Part shown: positions 1 through 8,058 of the stretch, piece by piece
How the letters are laid out: each line of letters starts with the position of its first letter
Numbering within the stretch: the first letter of the stretch is position 1
Origin: DALYLB01 sp964468345
GTDB taxonomy: Bacteria; Acidobacteriota; Blastocatellia; RBC074
Length of the DNA stretch: 64,000 nt
NCBI GenBank assembly: GCA_964468345.1
Contig: CAYXVZ010000018.1
Coordinates: 28,277-92,276 of the forward strand
Direction: 5' to 3'
Program-made: the position numbers and the translations under genes
Notes under the pieces: model-generated
Told to the model about the DNA's origin: nothing
Database searches by the model: none
What the model saw: only the letters and a program-made list of their open reading frames with translations

Positions 1-981
1 AAAAAGGCGCAATTCCTGCTGGCGGCATTCGCCATCGGCCTGAGCGCAAACATTCGCGAATTTGCCGTCTTTTACCTGCCCTTCATTCCCATCGCGGCTC
101 TTCTGTTCCGAATGAAATTGCGAATCGGCTTGCTGGCCCTGCTGTTGGCGGTCGCGGCCACGCTGGCCGGCATGGCGTTCTGGGCAAGTTATGATACCGG
201 TAACTACCTTGCCGCCGTAATTACCTGGTATAAGCTCAGCGCACAGGAGCGGAAGTTACATCCGGTTACTCTGGCCAATCTGCGATTTTTCCTGGATTAT
301 TCCTATAATTGCTCGGCCGCAGTTACTGTTTTAACCCCAATGGCTCTTCTCTGGCGCGGGGCGCGACAGCCCCGTTCCGCGCTGTTCTGGCTGGGCGCGA
401 TCGGCCTGTTCGGGGACCTCCTTCTGATCGCCAATCATGATCTTTCGGTCAACCCGCGTTATTTGCTGATCGGTCTTTTCGGGCTTGCTCCCTTGTGCGG
501 ATGGTGCCTGGCAGAATTGCTTTCCCAACAAGGCATCCGCGCGCTCCCCTTGCTGCTGGGCTTGCTCGTCTTAACGAAGGGGACCTATAACCATATGGCT
601 CGGGAGTTATATAATCAGCAGTGGTCCGCCAATGCCGCCCGGAAATACTTACAGAATATTGAATATCTTCCATGGAATTCAGGGTTCATCGTCGGCGCCC
701 GGACGCCCCTTGTTCACTTCCTGACAGGCGTGGGGACCCATCCCTATTGGCGCACCATCTCTCCTGGCGCCGGCTGGCCGCATAACAAACTCGACGAGGA
801 AATTCAGGAATTCTTCGCTGCCGGCCGGCTTGTCTATATAGACTTCGACCCCGAACTCTGGCAGGGCGGCGCAAGAGAGAATAACCAGGAGCTCGATGAT
901 CTGTTAATGGTTAAGCAAAAATACCAGTTAAAACAAATCCATTCGTCTTTTTATCGGGTTCTGCAGCGTCTTCCTGAGTAA
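1..981 (+). CDS. Polytopic membrane protein, 3' part (possible GT-C type glycosyltransferase)
   Basis: The frame is open from the first base, so the true start lies upstream; 326 residues are visible. Several hydrophobic spans alternate with short loops, for example around NIREFAVFYLPFIPIAALLF near the left edge and a cluster near 420-580. The stretch NPRYLLIGLFGLAPLCGW, followed by a soluble tail of about 130 residues, resembles the C-terminal half of membrane glycosyltransferases or mannosyltransferases that use polyprenyl-phosphate sugars. I see no catalytic motif because the N-terminal half is missing. An internal ATG at 112 is unlikely to be the start, since membrane segments precede it. 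Function is inferred from topology only. Confidence 0.6.
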   Translation, partial: KKAQFLLAAFAIGLSANIREFAVFYLPFIPIAALLFRMKLRIGLLALLLAVAATLAGMAFWASYDTGNYLAAVITWYKLSAQERKLHPVTLANLRFFLDYSYNCSAAVTVLTPMALLWRGARQPRSALFWLGAIGLFGDLLLIANHDLSVNPRYLLIGLFGLAPLCGWCLAELLSQQGIRALPLLLGLLVLTKGTYNHMARELYNQQWSANAARKYLQNIEYLPWNSGFIVGARTPLVHFLTGVGTHPYWRTISPGAGWPHNKLDEEIQEFFAAGRLVYIDFDPELWQGGARENNQELDDLLMVKQKYQLKQIHSSFYRVLQRLPE

Positions 982-1371
982 CTCATGTTCGAAACCGGAA
1001 CATAAAAACCACAAAAACCCAATAAAAATAGGCTTTGTAAATAACCACACGAATGCTATTATTCCGGTTGATGGAAATATCCCACTCTTGAATTGTAATA
1101 CCTGTTTGTGAAGTTTCTACACAAGCTTCTCAAGCTAGGAATGTAGATTCCGAGCGAGATCCAGATTTCCAGCCGTACCTACTCGCTAGCATCAACGGTG
1201 ATACGCCGTCAGGCAGATTCGGCTTGTGCGATCGGTGATTAGAGAGCAGGAAGAGAGTAACCCCTGAAGCAGCTCTGTTCGTTGTCTGATTTGTTTGATC
1301 ACGATGGTGCGCGCCGGAGACCGTTTCCGCCGTCAGTTCGCTCGCTTCTTTTCAGAAGAGGAAAATTACGC
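982..1371 (+). other. 390-bp intergenic region, long leader of the RRM gene
   Basis: No gene is supported here. A short inverted repeat (ATGTTC/GAACAT, 984-1002) follows the upstream stop but lacks a T-tract. The rest is AT-richer than its surroundings and ends in the purine-rich AGAAGAGGAAAA before the RRM start. The frame opening at 1282 is continuous with the RRM gene, but the RRM itself begins at 1372. The region could hold a promoter plus a long, possibly temperature-responsive 5' leader; this is inference. Confidence 0.4.
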
Positions 1372-1767
1372 ATGTCAGTAAGACTATATGTAGGAAATTT
1401 GCCATTCAGTGTTTCCGAAGCAGATTTGGAAGAATTATTTAGTCGTTCCGGACCTGTGGTATCAGCAAGTATCGTAACGGATCGCGATACGGGACGTTCG
1501 CGCGGTTTTGCATTTGTCGAAATGGAATCGCAGGAATCGGCCGATGCAGCGATCCAGAGTTTAAATGGTGCAGATCTTGGGGGGCGTTCATTAACGGTCA
1601 ATGAAGCGCGCCCGAAAGAAAGCCGTGGTGGCGGCGGCGGTGGTGGCCGCGGTGGATTTGGCGGCGGTGGCGGACGTGGTGGTGGATTTGGCGGCGGTGG
1701 TGGACGAGGCGGTGGATTTGGCGGTGGACGTGGCGGTGGCGGCCGAGATCGCGGCAATCGGTATTGA
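1372..1767 (+). CDS. Glycine-rich RRM RNA-binding protein
   Basis: This is a 131-residue protein with one RNA recognition motif (residues 3-80) and a glycine/arginine-rich tail (from about 84). RNP2 is LYVGNL (5-10) and RNP1 is RGFAFVEM (44-51), both with the expected aromatic residues. The tail is built from GGGGRGGGFGG-like repeats. The architecture matches the bacterial Rbp family, small cold- or stress-inducible RNA-binding proteins of the cytoplasm; that role is family knowledge. The start at 1372 gives the standard RRM N-terminus (MSVRLYVGN) and follows a purine-rich site; a longer frame from 1282 would add an unrelated 30-residue extension. A perfect hairpin terminator follows the stop. 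Confidence 0.93.
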   Translation: MSVRLYVGNLPFSVSEADLEELFSRSGPVVSASIVTDRDTGRSRGFAFVEMESQESADAAIQSLNGADLGGRSLTVNEARPKESRGGGGGGGRGGFGGGGGRGGGFGGGGGRGGGFGGGRGGGGRDRGNRY

Positions 1768-1820
1768 TTTCCAGGGACCCCTGATCCCACACCTGCGGGT
1801 CGCAGATATCAAAGCTTGGA

Positions 1821-1862
1821 GGGATGAAAATCCGAATTCGGATTTTCATCCCTTTTTTCTTT
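1821..1862 (+). terminator. Rho-independent terminator of the RRM gene
   Basis: A perfect 32-bp palindrome (1821-1852; arms GGGATGAAAATCCGAA and its complement) is followed directly by TTTTTTCTTTT. It lies about 50 bp after the RRM stop. Confidence 0.93.
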
Positions 1863-1931
1863 TCCGGCAATCGTCTTTGAGAATGGACAAGAGAAGCCAC
1901 AGAGCAGCGGAGCCGCAACCAAAGGAATGAA

Positions 1932-2007
1932 GGGAGAGTACGGAACAAACGAAAAGAACAGAACTGACGAAAGGCCATTTGAACTTTCGTTTGTTCCGTA
2001 CTCTCCC
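1932..2007. repeat. Long inverted repeat, GGAACAAACG family
   Basis: The left arm (1932-1956, containing GAGTACGGAACAAACGAAA) pairs with the right arm (1984-2007) with a one-base bulge and a 27-nt loop. The core TACGGAACAAA recurs in the repeat at 8059-8142, and related GGAACAAACGGAAATAACGG arms occur at 56061-56176. It lies between convergent genes. Confidence 0.85.
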
Positions 2008-2061
2008 TCGTTCGGCGTGCGGAAATCTTGCCAGAAAACAAGGATTCAGGATTTCGCAAAA

Positions 2062-2132
2062 CAGAGGGCGCCACAGATTACAGCGTGGAGGCGGGAGAAT
2101 GCCCCTCACGCTGTAATCTGCGGCGCCCTCTG
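2062..2132. repeat. Long inverted repeat between convergent genes
   Basis: The left arm (from 2062; CAGAGGGCGCC then ACAGATTACAGCGTG) pairs with the right arm (2107-2132) with one mismatch or bulge. The loop is about 19 nt. It sits downstream of the minus-strand XRE gene and could end its transcript. I found no second copy of this arm in the window. Confidence 0.8.
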
Positions 2133-2166
2133 TGGCGGATAAAATCTTGATCCAAACAGACCAGCG

Positions 2167-2439
2167 TCAGCGAGGAACGAAGAGTTGGTTGGCCGGGTTC
2201 GACTCGACCAGATCGGATCGCAACGCCTGCCAGAGATCGTTGAAGACAAACTTTTGACCGCTTCGTTCCGAGATAGCCACTCCGATTCGATAACAAGTGT
2301 CGAAATTGGGAACGTCGCCGGCCCCTTTTTCGAGGGCTTCCAAGCCGGACTCCGAGAGACCGACTAAACCGGCAAGTTCGGAAATCGTCAAGCGGGCATC
2401 TTTACGTTTCTGTTCAAGCAATATCCCGAATTTCTTCAT
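2167..2439 (-). CDS. XRE-family helix-turn-helix regulator
   Basis: A small DNA-binding protein of 90 residues. Residues 5-60 form a lambda-repressor-like HTH: LLEQKRKDARLTISELAGLV, then GLSESGLEALEKG as the recognition-helix region. The rest (to 90) is short and carries no recognizable sensor domain. A strong site, GGAGGAGGCAGGAG, lies just upstream of the ATG on the minus strand, which fixes the start. It is probably monocistronic and convergent with the RRM gene. Targets are unknown. Confidence 0.8.
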   Translation of the reverse strand: MKKFGILLEQKRKDARLTISELAGLVGLSESGLEALEKGAGDVPNFDTCYRIGVAISERSGQKFVFNDLWQALRSDLVESNPANQLFVPR

Positions 2440-2814
2440 GTCTCCTGCCTCCTCCTACATCGTCCCTAATCCCTTGGACTGAGGATTAACGCCCTTCAGC
2501 AAGCAAGGGTTGGTGAGTTCTCCCTAAACCAACGCACTTCGCCCCCTCGTTTTCCACCGATCCTGGAACCCGGAATGTTGCGCCTAGAACTTATTGCATG
2601 GGGGGCTTAGCTCTGGCGCAGACGTCGATCCTTGTTCACAATTCCATGGCGAATCACATCGCGTCGTGGGGGTCTATCCTGATTGTGTATTTTGGAGTGG
2701 TGTGCAATAACAACCCCAGTCTACCCAAAGGTTAGAAGGCGGTCAACCGGATTAATCTTTAATGGGGACTTATCTTGCCGCAAGAGTGCCGGAGGATTCA
2801 ACACGAGGATGCTT
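2440..2814. other. 375-bp divergent intergenic region
   Basis: The region separates the XRE gene (minus) from pdxH (plus) and should hold both promoters. The pdxH frame is open back to 2683, but the family N-terminus begins at the ATG near 2809-2815. No strong inverted repeat or convincing -35/-10 pair was found. Confidence 0.4.
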
Positions 2815-3465
2815 ATGGAAGAAATTTCGCAGCAGATCGCAAAGTTGCGCCGCGATTACGGGTCGCAGGAATTGGACGAAAAATCTGTCTTATCCACCCC
2901 CATCGAGCAGTTCAAAACCTGGTTTCAGGAAGCCGTCGATGCCGGGCAAGTCGATGTGGAGGCAATGACGCTCTCGACCGTGAACGAGGAGGGGCGGGTG
3001 TCAAGCCGCGTCGTGCTGCTCAAGGACTGCGATGCGCACGGCTTTGTCTTTTTCACCAATTACAACAGCCGAAAGGCGCGCGAAATGCAGGCCCATGAAA
3101 ATATCGCGCTGACCTTCTATTGGCCCGCGCTCCAGCGCCAGGTTCGAATCGAGGGAAACGTCGGAAAAACCTCGCGCGAAGAATCCGAAGCCTATTTTCA
3201 AACCCGGCCGCGAGGCGCCCAGATCGGCGCATGGGCTTCGCCGCAAAGTGAATCCATCGAGAACCGGCAGGCGCTGGAAGAACAAATCAACGCCATCGAA
3301 GCCCGCTTCCGCGATCAACCCATTCCCTGCCCGCCGTTCTGGGGCGGCTTCCGGCTTGCCCCGGAGCGGATCGAATTCTGGCAAGGGCGCGAAAGCCGCC
3401 TGCACGACCGGATTTTGTATACGCGGGAACAGAACAAATGGAAGATCTCGCGGCTGGCGCCATAA
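2815..3465 (+). CDS. pdxH: Pyridoxamine/pyridoxine 5'-phosphate oxidase
   Basis: FMN-dependent PdxH oxidizes PNP or PMP to pyridoxal 5'-phosphate in vitamin B6 synthesis and salvage. The 216-residue length fits the family. Visible motifs are RVVLLKDCDAHGFVFFTNY (FMN/substrate region), the WASPQSE segment, and the C-terminal signature IEFWQGRESRLHDR with the substrate-binding RLHDR. Two in-frame ATGs lie at 2809 and 2815. I chose 2815 because GAGG (2805-2808) is correctly spaced from it, while GGAGG at 2791 would suit neither well. It is convergent with the next gene, with an inverted repeat between them. Confidence 0.96.
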   Translation: MEEISQQIAKLRRDYGSQELDEKSVLSTPIEQFKTWFQEAVDAGQVDVEAMTLSTVNEEGRVSSRVVLLKDCDAHGFVFFTNYNSRKAREMQAHENIALTFYWPALQRQVRIEGNVGKTSREESEAYFQTRPRGAQIGAWASPQSESIENRQALEEQINAIEARFRDQPIPCPPFWGGFRLAPERIEFWQGRESRLHDRILYTREQNKWKISRLAP

Positions 3466-3468
3466 AGG

Positions 3469-3535
3469 AAGTCCCAAGTCCCAAGTCATGAGTTTCTCTT
3501 GCATAGATGACTCAGGACTTGGGACTCGGGATTCA
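3469..3535. repeat. Inverted repeat with tandem GTCCCAA units
   Basis: The left arm contains GTCCCAAGTCCCAAGTCATG (3471-3490). The right arm (3510-3535) is its imperfect complement (GACTTGGGACTCGGGATTC). The arm is itself a short tandem repeat. It lies between the stops of pdxH and the convergent gene, and is a candidate bidirectional terminator. Confidence 0.8.
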
Positions 3536-3542
3536 GGACGAT

Positions 3543-4493
3543 TTACGCCGGCAACAATCCCTTGATTTCGCGAACGACGCGCTCGACCTCTTCCTGATCG
3601 GCCAGGGCAATCATAAAGAACTTGTAGCCTTCGCTGATGCAGACGACGCCATTGGCGAAGAACCAGACGCCATTGAGGAGCGGATTGCCGCCGAGGATCA
3701 GACTCAAGGGCAGGCTGGTGACGGTTGCGCCGGAAAAAGCGGCGCCGATCATGGAAGCGCCTGCCGCGACGCTGAAAGCTCCGAGGAGCGGCGCGCCCAC
3801 ATATTTGGTCATGTTGCGCTGAAACTCGATTTTGGACCGCTCGGCTTCATCGAGCTTTCCTTCCCGCAGCAACTGTTCCTGCTCTTTTAAATAGTCGTTG
3901 TATTTTTCGGTCAGCTTCCGTAATCCAACCACGGGAAGCGCGCTATGGAAGAGCAGATCGTTGACCATCCCCGCGCCGACGACGTTCAGGCCAAGATCGG
4001 ACAGCGCCGAACCGGCGCGAATTCCGGCGACCATCGACAACGTGACCACGGCTGTCTTGCCCGGATTTTCTTTGATCCATACCCGGGCCTTTTCGTAGCC
4101 GTTTAAAGCGGCATCCGTGACGCGCGCAGCGCCCGCGCCGAAGCTATACGCCTGCTCCGCCCGCCGATAATAGGTTTGGGCTCCGCCGAAGACTTCGCGC
4201 GCCGTTTCCTCGGCGGCGCGGGAAGCATCCTGCAAGCCGGACTCAGCCGCCCGCGCCCCGTCGCGAACCTTCTCTTCGACCTTGGCCGCGCCCTCGCGCA
4301 GGTTGTCCGTGACCTTGTACTCCTCATCGATCCTGGTGAACTGCTCGCGGGCCGCAGTCGCCGCATCATTCACCGTCTTCCCGGCCGTGTTGATTCCCTG
4401 CTCGACCTTGTTTTTCAAATCCAGCTTTTCATCAATATCTTTCGCCGCGCGCCGCGCCGCATCCCGCAACTGGTCAAATATGTTTCCGCTCAT
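3543..4493 (-). CDS. Unknown protein: amphipathic helical N-terminus plus hydrophobic C-terminus
   Basis: The product has 316 residues. Residues 1-130 are rich in Ala, Glu, Lys and Arg, with 11-residue-like periodic charge (KTVNDAATAAREQ, EEKVRDGARAAESGLQDASRAAEETAREV), as in LEA, apolipoprotein-like or phasin-like helices. Residues 150-190 and 235-290 contain glycine-rich hydrophobic segments that could insert in a membrane. I do not recognize a family. The ATG has no strong Shine-Dalgarno sequence but is the first methionine. A surface- or membrane-associated stress protein is possible, but that is speculation. Confidence 0.7.
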   Translation of the reverse strand: MSGNIFDQLRDAARRAAKDIDEKLDLKNKVEQGINTAGKTVNDAATAAREQFTRIDEEYKVTDNLREGAAKVEEKVRDGARAAESGLQDASRAAEETAREVFGGAQTYYRRAEQAYSFGAGAARVTDAALNGYEKARVWIKENPGKTAVVTLSMVAGIRAGSALSDLGLNVVGAGMVNDLLFHSALPVVGLRKLTEKYNDYLKEQEQLLREGKLDEAERSKIEFQRNMTKYVGAPLLGAFSVAAGASMIGAAFSGATVTSLPLSLILGGNPLLNGVWFFANGVVCISEGYKFFMIALADQEEVERVVREIKGLLPA

Positions 4494-4626
4494 TGTTACT
4501 CCTTTTGAATAGCCACTCGGCCGGTATGATCATAGCGTACGAATTGCCATTCATAGAAGTTCGCCTCCATTTCATTTCCGCCGTCACCGCAAAATTCGAT
4601 TGACAGCCATCCTCTCTCCGCCTACA

Positions 4627-4649
4627 CTTAGTGTACTTGCTACACTAAG
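4627..4649. promoter_or_regulatory. Candidate NrtR operator upstream of pncB
   Basis: A perfect 9-bp inverted repeat, CTTAGTGTA / TACACTAAG, has a 5-bp spacer (CTTGC). It lies 51 bp before the pncB start. Palindromes with GTGTA/TACAC half-sites are typical of Nudix-type NrtR regulators of NAD genes, and an NrtR-like gene lies at the end of this gene block. The assignment is inferred from context. Confidence 0.7.
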
Positions 4650-4699
4650 AAGGGATAGAGAAGAATAGAGAAACAGAAGGCAGTAGGAAGAGGAAATGC

Positions 4700-6052
4700 A
4701 TGGTGGACCAAGACTATTCGGGGCTGGCGACGGATTTGTATCAACTGACGATGGCGGCCGGCTATTTCGCGAATGATCGAAACGAGCGGGCGAGCTTCGA
4801 GTTGTTTGTGCGGCGTTTGCCGCGGGACCGATCGTATCTGGTCGTGGCGGGGCTGGAGCAGGCGACGCAGTATCTGGCGGGGCTTCGCTTCAGCGCGGAA
4901 GACATCGAGTATTTGCGAAGCCTGCCGATATTCGCGCGCGTGCCGGGAAGTTTCTTCGAGTACCTGCGGGACTTCCGATTCAGCGGAGAAGTCTGGGCGA
5001 TGCCGGAAGGCACGCTGGCCTTTGCGGGGGAGCCGTTTTTGCGCGTTACGGCGCCGCTGATCGAGGCGCAGATCGTGGAAACCTTCCTGCTCTCGACGCT
5101 GAACTTTCAGACGATGATTGCGACAAAGGCTTCGCGGGTTGTGCAGGCGGCGCAGGGGCGCGCGGTCATCGAATTCGGCGCGCGGCGGGCGCATGGATTC
5201 GGCGCGGCAATTCTGGCGGCGCGCGCGGCCTTTATCGGCGGCTGCATCGGGACTTCGAACGTGGAGGCCGGCCGCAAATTCGGGATCCCGATTTTCGGCA
5301 CGACGGCGCATTCATGGACGATGGCCTTCGAGCATGAAATCGATGCCTTTCGCGCCTATCATCGCGTGTTTCCGGAAAGCTCCACGCTCTTGCTCGACAC
5401 CTATGATGTGCTGAATGCCGCGCATCTGGCGACGGAATTCGGCCCGGGTCTGCGCGGCGTGCGGCTGGACAGCGGCGATCTGGTGGAGCAGGCGAAACAG
5501 GTGCGGGAGATTTTGAATGCCGCCGGGATGCAGAACACGCGGATCCTGGCCAGCGGCGATCTGAATGAATTTCGCATTTCGGAATTGCTTGCGGCCGGCG
5601 CTCCAATCGATTCCTTCGGCGTAGGGACCGACCTTTCGACTTCGCGCGATGCGCCCGCGCTCGGCGGCGTCTATAAACTGGTCGAGGTGGAAATGCCGAA
5701 CGGCGTCGAGCCGAAAATGAAGTTGAGCCGCGACAAAGTGACCTATCCCTATCGCAAACAGGTCTGGCGTGAATGCGCGAGCAATGGCGAATTCGCGGGA
5801 GACACGATTACGGCCGTGGTGGAAAGCGATGCGGGCGGCGAGGCATTGCTTACGCCGATTATGCGCGACGGAAAGCTGCTGGCGCCGCCGCCCAAACTGA
5901 TCGACATTCAGGAGCGGACTCGCGCGCAGCTCTCGAAACTCCCGGATTCGTTGAAAACGCTTCATCCCGGCGACGCCTTTCCCGTACGATACAGCCAGGA
6001 ACTCGAACGCAGGCGAATCGAATTGCAGGAACGTATCGATCAAAAAATATAG
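4700..6052 (+). CDS. pncB: Nicotinate phosphoribosyltransferase
   Basis: PncB converts nicotinate and PRPP to nicotinate mononucleotide in NAD salvage (Preiss-Handler route). The protein has 450 residues. It has the N-terminal DLYQLTMAAGYF, the FGTTAHSWTMAFEHE segment with the histidine expected to be phosphorylated during ATP-coupled catalysis, the LDSGDL phosphate-binding strand, and GVGTDLSTSRDAPALGGVYK near residue 315-335. GAAGAGGAA precedes the ATG. It is the first gene of a block with a macrodomain protein and a nicotinamidase-like hydrolase, under the palindrome at 4627-4649. The spacing to the next gene is 11 bp. Confidence 0.96.
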   Translation: MVDQDYSGLATDLYQLTMAAGYFANDRNERASFELFVRRLPRDRSYLVVAGLEQATQYLAGLRFSAEDIEYLRSLPIFARVPGSFFEYLRDFRFSGEVWAMPEGTLAFAGEPFLRVTAPLIEAQIVETFLLSTLNFQTMIATKASRVVQAAQGRAVIEFGARRAHGFGAAILAARAAFIGGCIGTSNVEAGRKFGIPIFGTTAHSWTMAFEHEIDAFRAYHRVFPESSTLLLDTYDVLNAAHLATEFGPGLRGVRLDSGDLVEQAKQVREILNAAGMQNTRILASGDLNEFRISELLAAGAPIDSFGVGTDLSTSRDAPALGGVYKLVEVEMPNGVEPKMKLSRDKVTYPYRKQVWRECASNGEFAGDTITAVVESDAGGEALLTPIMRDGKLLAPPPKLIDIQERTRAQLSKLPDSLKTLHPGDAFPVRYSQELERRRIELQERIDQKI

Positions 6053-6063
6053 GAAGCGCCCTT

Positions 6064-6615
6064 ATGCAAATCGAAATCCGGCAGGGGGATATCACGGAGC
6101 AACCGGACATGGACGCGATCGTCAACGCGGCGAACACGCATCTGGTCCTGGGTTCCGGCGTAGCGGGAGCAATTCATCGCAAGGGCGGCGATATCATCGA
6201 CCAGGAGGGTCGGAAAAAAGGCCCGATTTGCCTGGGGGAAGCCGCCGTCACGACCGCGGGCGCGCTGCCCAACAGATATGTCATTCACGCCGCGGCGATG
6301 GGATATTCCAGGGAAGATCTCGCGGTGCCGAAAAAACCGGGGACGGGATCGAGCGCCGAGATCATCCGGCAGGCCACCCTGAACAGCCTGCGCCGCGCGC
6401 ATGAACTCGGCTTGCGATCCATCGCCTTCCCCGCCCTGGCAACGGGCGTTGCTCGCTTCCCGGTGGACGAATGCGCTGAAGTAATGATCACCGCCGTCCG
6501 GGAGTTTGCCTTGCAAACACCGGAGAGCCCCGTTCAACACGTCGTCTTTGTGCTCTTCACCTCGGGCGATTTCGCGATCTTCAAACGATTCAATGACCGG
6601 CAGGAGAAGCCATGA
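6064..6615 (+). CDS. Macrodomain (ADP-ribose-binding) protein
   Basis: A single macrodomain of 183 residues. Such domains bind ADP-ribose and may hydrolyse O-acetyl-ADP-ribose or ADP-ribosyl-protein bonds. The signatures are IVNAANTHL (19-27), the glycine-rich SGVAGAI loop (31-37) and FPALATGVARFPVDECA near residue 122, the distal phosphate loop. The upstream frame is open to 5773 within pncB, but the domain starts at 6064 after AGGAA. Its stop overlaps the next start (ATGA), so translation is probably coupled. Its place between two NAD-salvage enzymes suggests it handles ADP-ribose released by NAD turnover (inference). Confidence 0.93.
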   Translation: MQIEIRQGDITEQPDMDAIVNAANTHLVLGSGVAGAIHRKGGDIIDQEGRKKGPICLGEAAVTTAGALPNRYVIHAAAMGYSREDLAVPKKPGTGSSAEIIRQATLNSLRRAHELGLRSIAFPALATGVARFPVDECAEVMITAVREFALQTPESPVQHVVFVLFTSGDFAIFKRFNDRQEKP

Positions 6616-7229
6616 TCTTTTTCGATATCGACACGCAATCGGACTTCATGGATCGCGGCGGCGCACTCTATGTGCCCGATGCCGAAGCGATCAAACCGAA
6701 TCTCGAACGACTCTTGCGGGCCGCCTCCGCGAACGGCATCACGACGATTTCTTCCCGCTGCGCGCATGAACCAGGCGACGCGGAGTTCGAGATTTTTCCG
6801 CCCCACTGCATCGACGGCACGCCGGGCGCGGAACGCGTGTTTGCGAACCTTCCCGCGCTTCCCAGGGTGGAAATCGCGGTCGATGCGGCGGCCGATCCCG
6901 CGGCAACGCTTTCCGATGGGACGCACTACATTGTGAAAAAGAAAGTCTTCGATCTGTTTTCAAATGCGTGGCTCGATGGGCTGCGGCAAAGCGGAAAGTT
7001 TAAAGATGAAACCTGCGTCGTTTTTGGCGTGGCCACCGATTATTGCGTGCGCGCCTGCGCCCTCGGCCTTGCCCGAACGGCGAAACGAACGCTGCTTGTC
7101 GAAGACGCCATCCGCGGCGTCGCAACGGAAACAACCCATACAACGCTGGCAGACATACGCGCCGCGGGCATTGAATTTGTAACAACCAGGGAAGTCTTGA
7201 TAAATCTAGAGACGTCTCGGGAAGTCTAG
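6612..7229 (+). CDS. Nicotinamidase-like cysteine hydrolase (isochorismatase superfamily)
   Basis: The likely reaction is nicotinamide to nicotinate, feeding pncB. The protein has 205 residues. The catalytic triad is visible: D7 in DIDTQSDFM, a lysine at 110 or 111 in IVKKKVFD, and C145 in GVATDYCVRAC. The PPHCIDGTPGAE segment (63-73) is the usual PncA metal/substrate region. An oddity: the metal-ligand motif that is normally RDxH reads RCAH (49-52), with C50 replacing Asp. A different amide substrate or altered metal is therefore possible. The last residues (LETSREV) are encoded by the left edge of the repeat that begins at 7204. Confidence 0.87.
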   Translation: MIFFDIDTQSDFMDRGGALYVPDAEAIKPNLERLLRAASANGITTISSRCAHEPGDAEFEIFPPHCIDGTPGAERVFANLPALPRVEIAVDAAADPAATLSDGTHYIVKKKVFDLFSNAWLDGLRQSGKFKDETCVVFGVATDYCVRACALGLARTAKRTLLVEDAIRGVATETTHTTLADIRAAGIEFVTTREVLINLETSREV

Positions 7230-7369
7230 AGAAGTCTGGAAAAGTCTGGAAAAGTCTGGAAAAGTCTGGAGAATTTCACAAGTTTATCCGTTCAGACTTC
7301 TCTAGACTTCCCGAGACTTCTCCAGACTTCTCTAGACTTCTCCAGACTTTTCTAGACTTCTCTAGACTC
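7204..7369. repeat. Composite inverted repeat of 10-bp AAGTCTGGAA units
   Basis: The perfect 25-bp arms are 7214-7238 (starting GTCTCGGGAAGTCTAGAG) and 7293-7317. The left side continues with four or more AAGTCTGGAA-type decamers. The right side continues with further complementary units (AGACTTCTCT) to 7369. The left edge overlaps the 3' end of the nicotinamidase-like gene and the right edge abuts the nrtR start. Confidence 0.9.
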
Positions 7370-7373
7370 AAAA

Positions 7374-8039
7374 ATGGAGAAACCCCAACCCATGACCCGT
7401 TTGGAAGATTATCCTCGCCCCTCAGTCACGGTCGATCTCGTGATTTTCACGATTGCGGAAGATGACCTGAAAGTGCTTTTGATCCGGCGAGGGCTGGAAC
7501 CCTATAAGGATCGGTGGGCCCTGCCCGGTGGCTTTGTCAACATCGATGAATCGCTGGAATCGGCCGCGGCGCGCGAGCTGGAAGAAGAGGTCGGCGTAAC
7601 GGATGTGTATCTCGAACAGCTCTACACCTTCGGCGATCCGGGCCGCGATCCGCGCGGCCGCGTGATCAGCGTCGCGTATTTCGCGCTGGTCGACGCAGAC
7701 CGCCAGCGCATTGCCGCGGCGTCGGATGCCGCCGATGCCAAATGGCAATCGGTCTTTCATCCGCCCCGGCTGGCCTTCGATCACAAGAAGATTCTGGAAT
7801 ACGCCGTCTGGCGGCTGCGGAATAAAATCGAATGGACGACGGTTGGTTATGAATTGCTCCCGAAAAAATTCACGCTCTCCGAACTGCAACGCGTGTATGA
7901 AATCATTCTGCAGAAGCCGGTCGACAAGCGAAACTTTCGAAAGAAGATCCTGGCGCAGGAACAAATCCGCGAGTTGAACGAGACCCGCAACGACGTCGCG
8001 CACCGGCCGGCGCGGTTATATTCTTTTCGGGATAAGTAA
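7374..8039 (+). CDS. nrtR: NrtR-type regulator: Nudix domain plus winged helix
   Basis: The 221-residue architecture matches NrtR, a repressor of NAD biosynthesis genes that senses ADP-ribose or related nucleotides. Residues 18-140 form a Nudix domain with an apparently complete signature (GFVNIDE, then RELEEEVG with the correct spacing), so hydrolase activity may persist, whereas many NrtRs have degenerate boxes. Residues 145-205 (FTLSELQRVYEIILQKPVDK, then NFRKKIL) match the C-terminal winged helix. It is separated from the salvage genes by a 166-bp repeat, so it may be co-transcribed or have its own promoter. The start is either 7374 or 7392; no strong site decides. Confidence 0.9.
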   Translation: MEKPQPMTRLEDYPRPSVTVDLVIFTIAEDDLKVLLIRRGLEPYKDRWALPGGFVNIDESLESAAARELEEEVGVTDVYLEQLYTFGDPGRDPRGRVISVAYFALVDADRQRIAAASDAADAKWQSVFHPPRLAFDHKKILEYAVWRLRNKIEWTTVGYELLPKKFTLSELQRVYEIILQKPVDKRNFRKKILAQEQIRELNETRNDVAHRPARLYSFRDK

Positions 8040-8058
8040 AAACTGCCAAGAGTACGAG

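Noticed and set aside
1299..1790. Long proline-rich reading frame on the minus strand over the RRM gene
   Set aside because: It is the reverse complement of the glycine codons and has no ribosome site or domain.
4640..5311. Arg-rich frame antisense to pncB
   Set aside because: Composition typical of a shadow; pncB is certain on the plus strand.
7204..7369. Possible CRISPR array because of regular 10-bp units
   Set aside because: Units are too short, contiguous and palindromic; there are no spacers and no cas genes.
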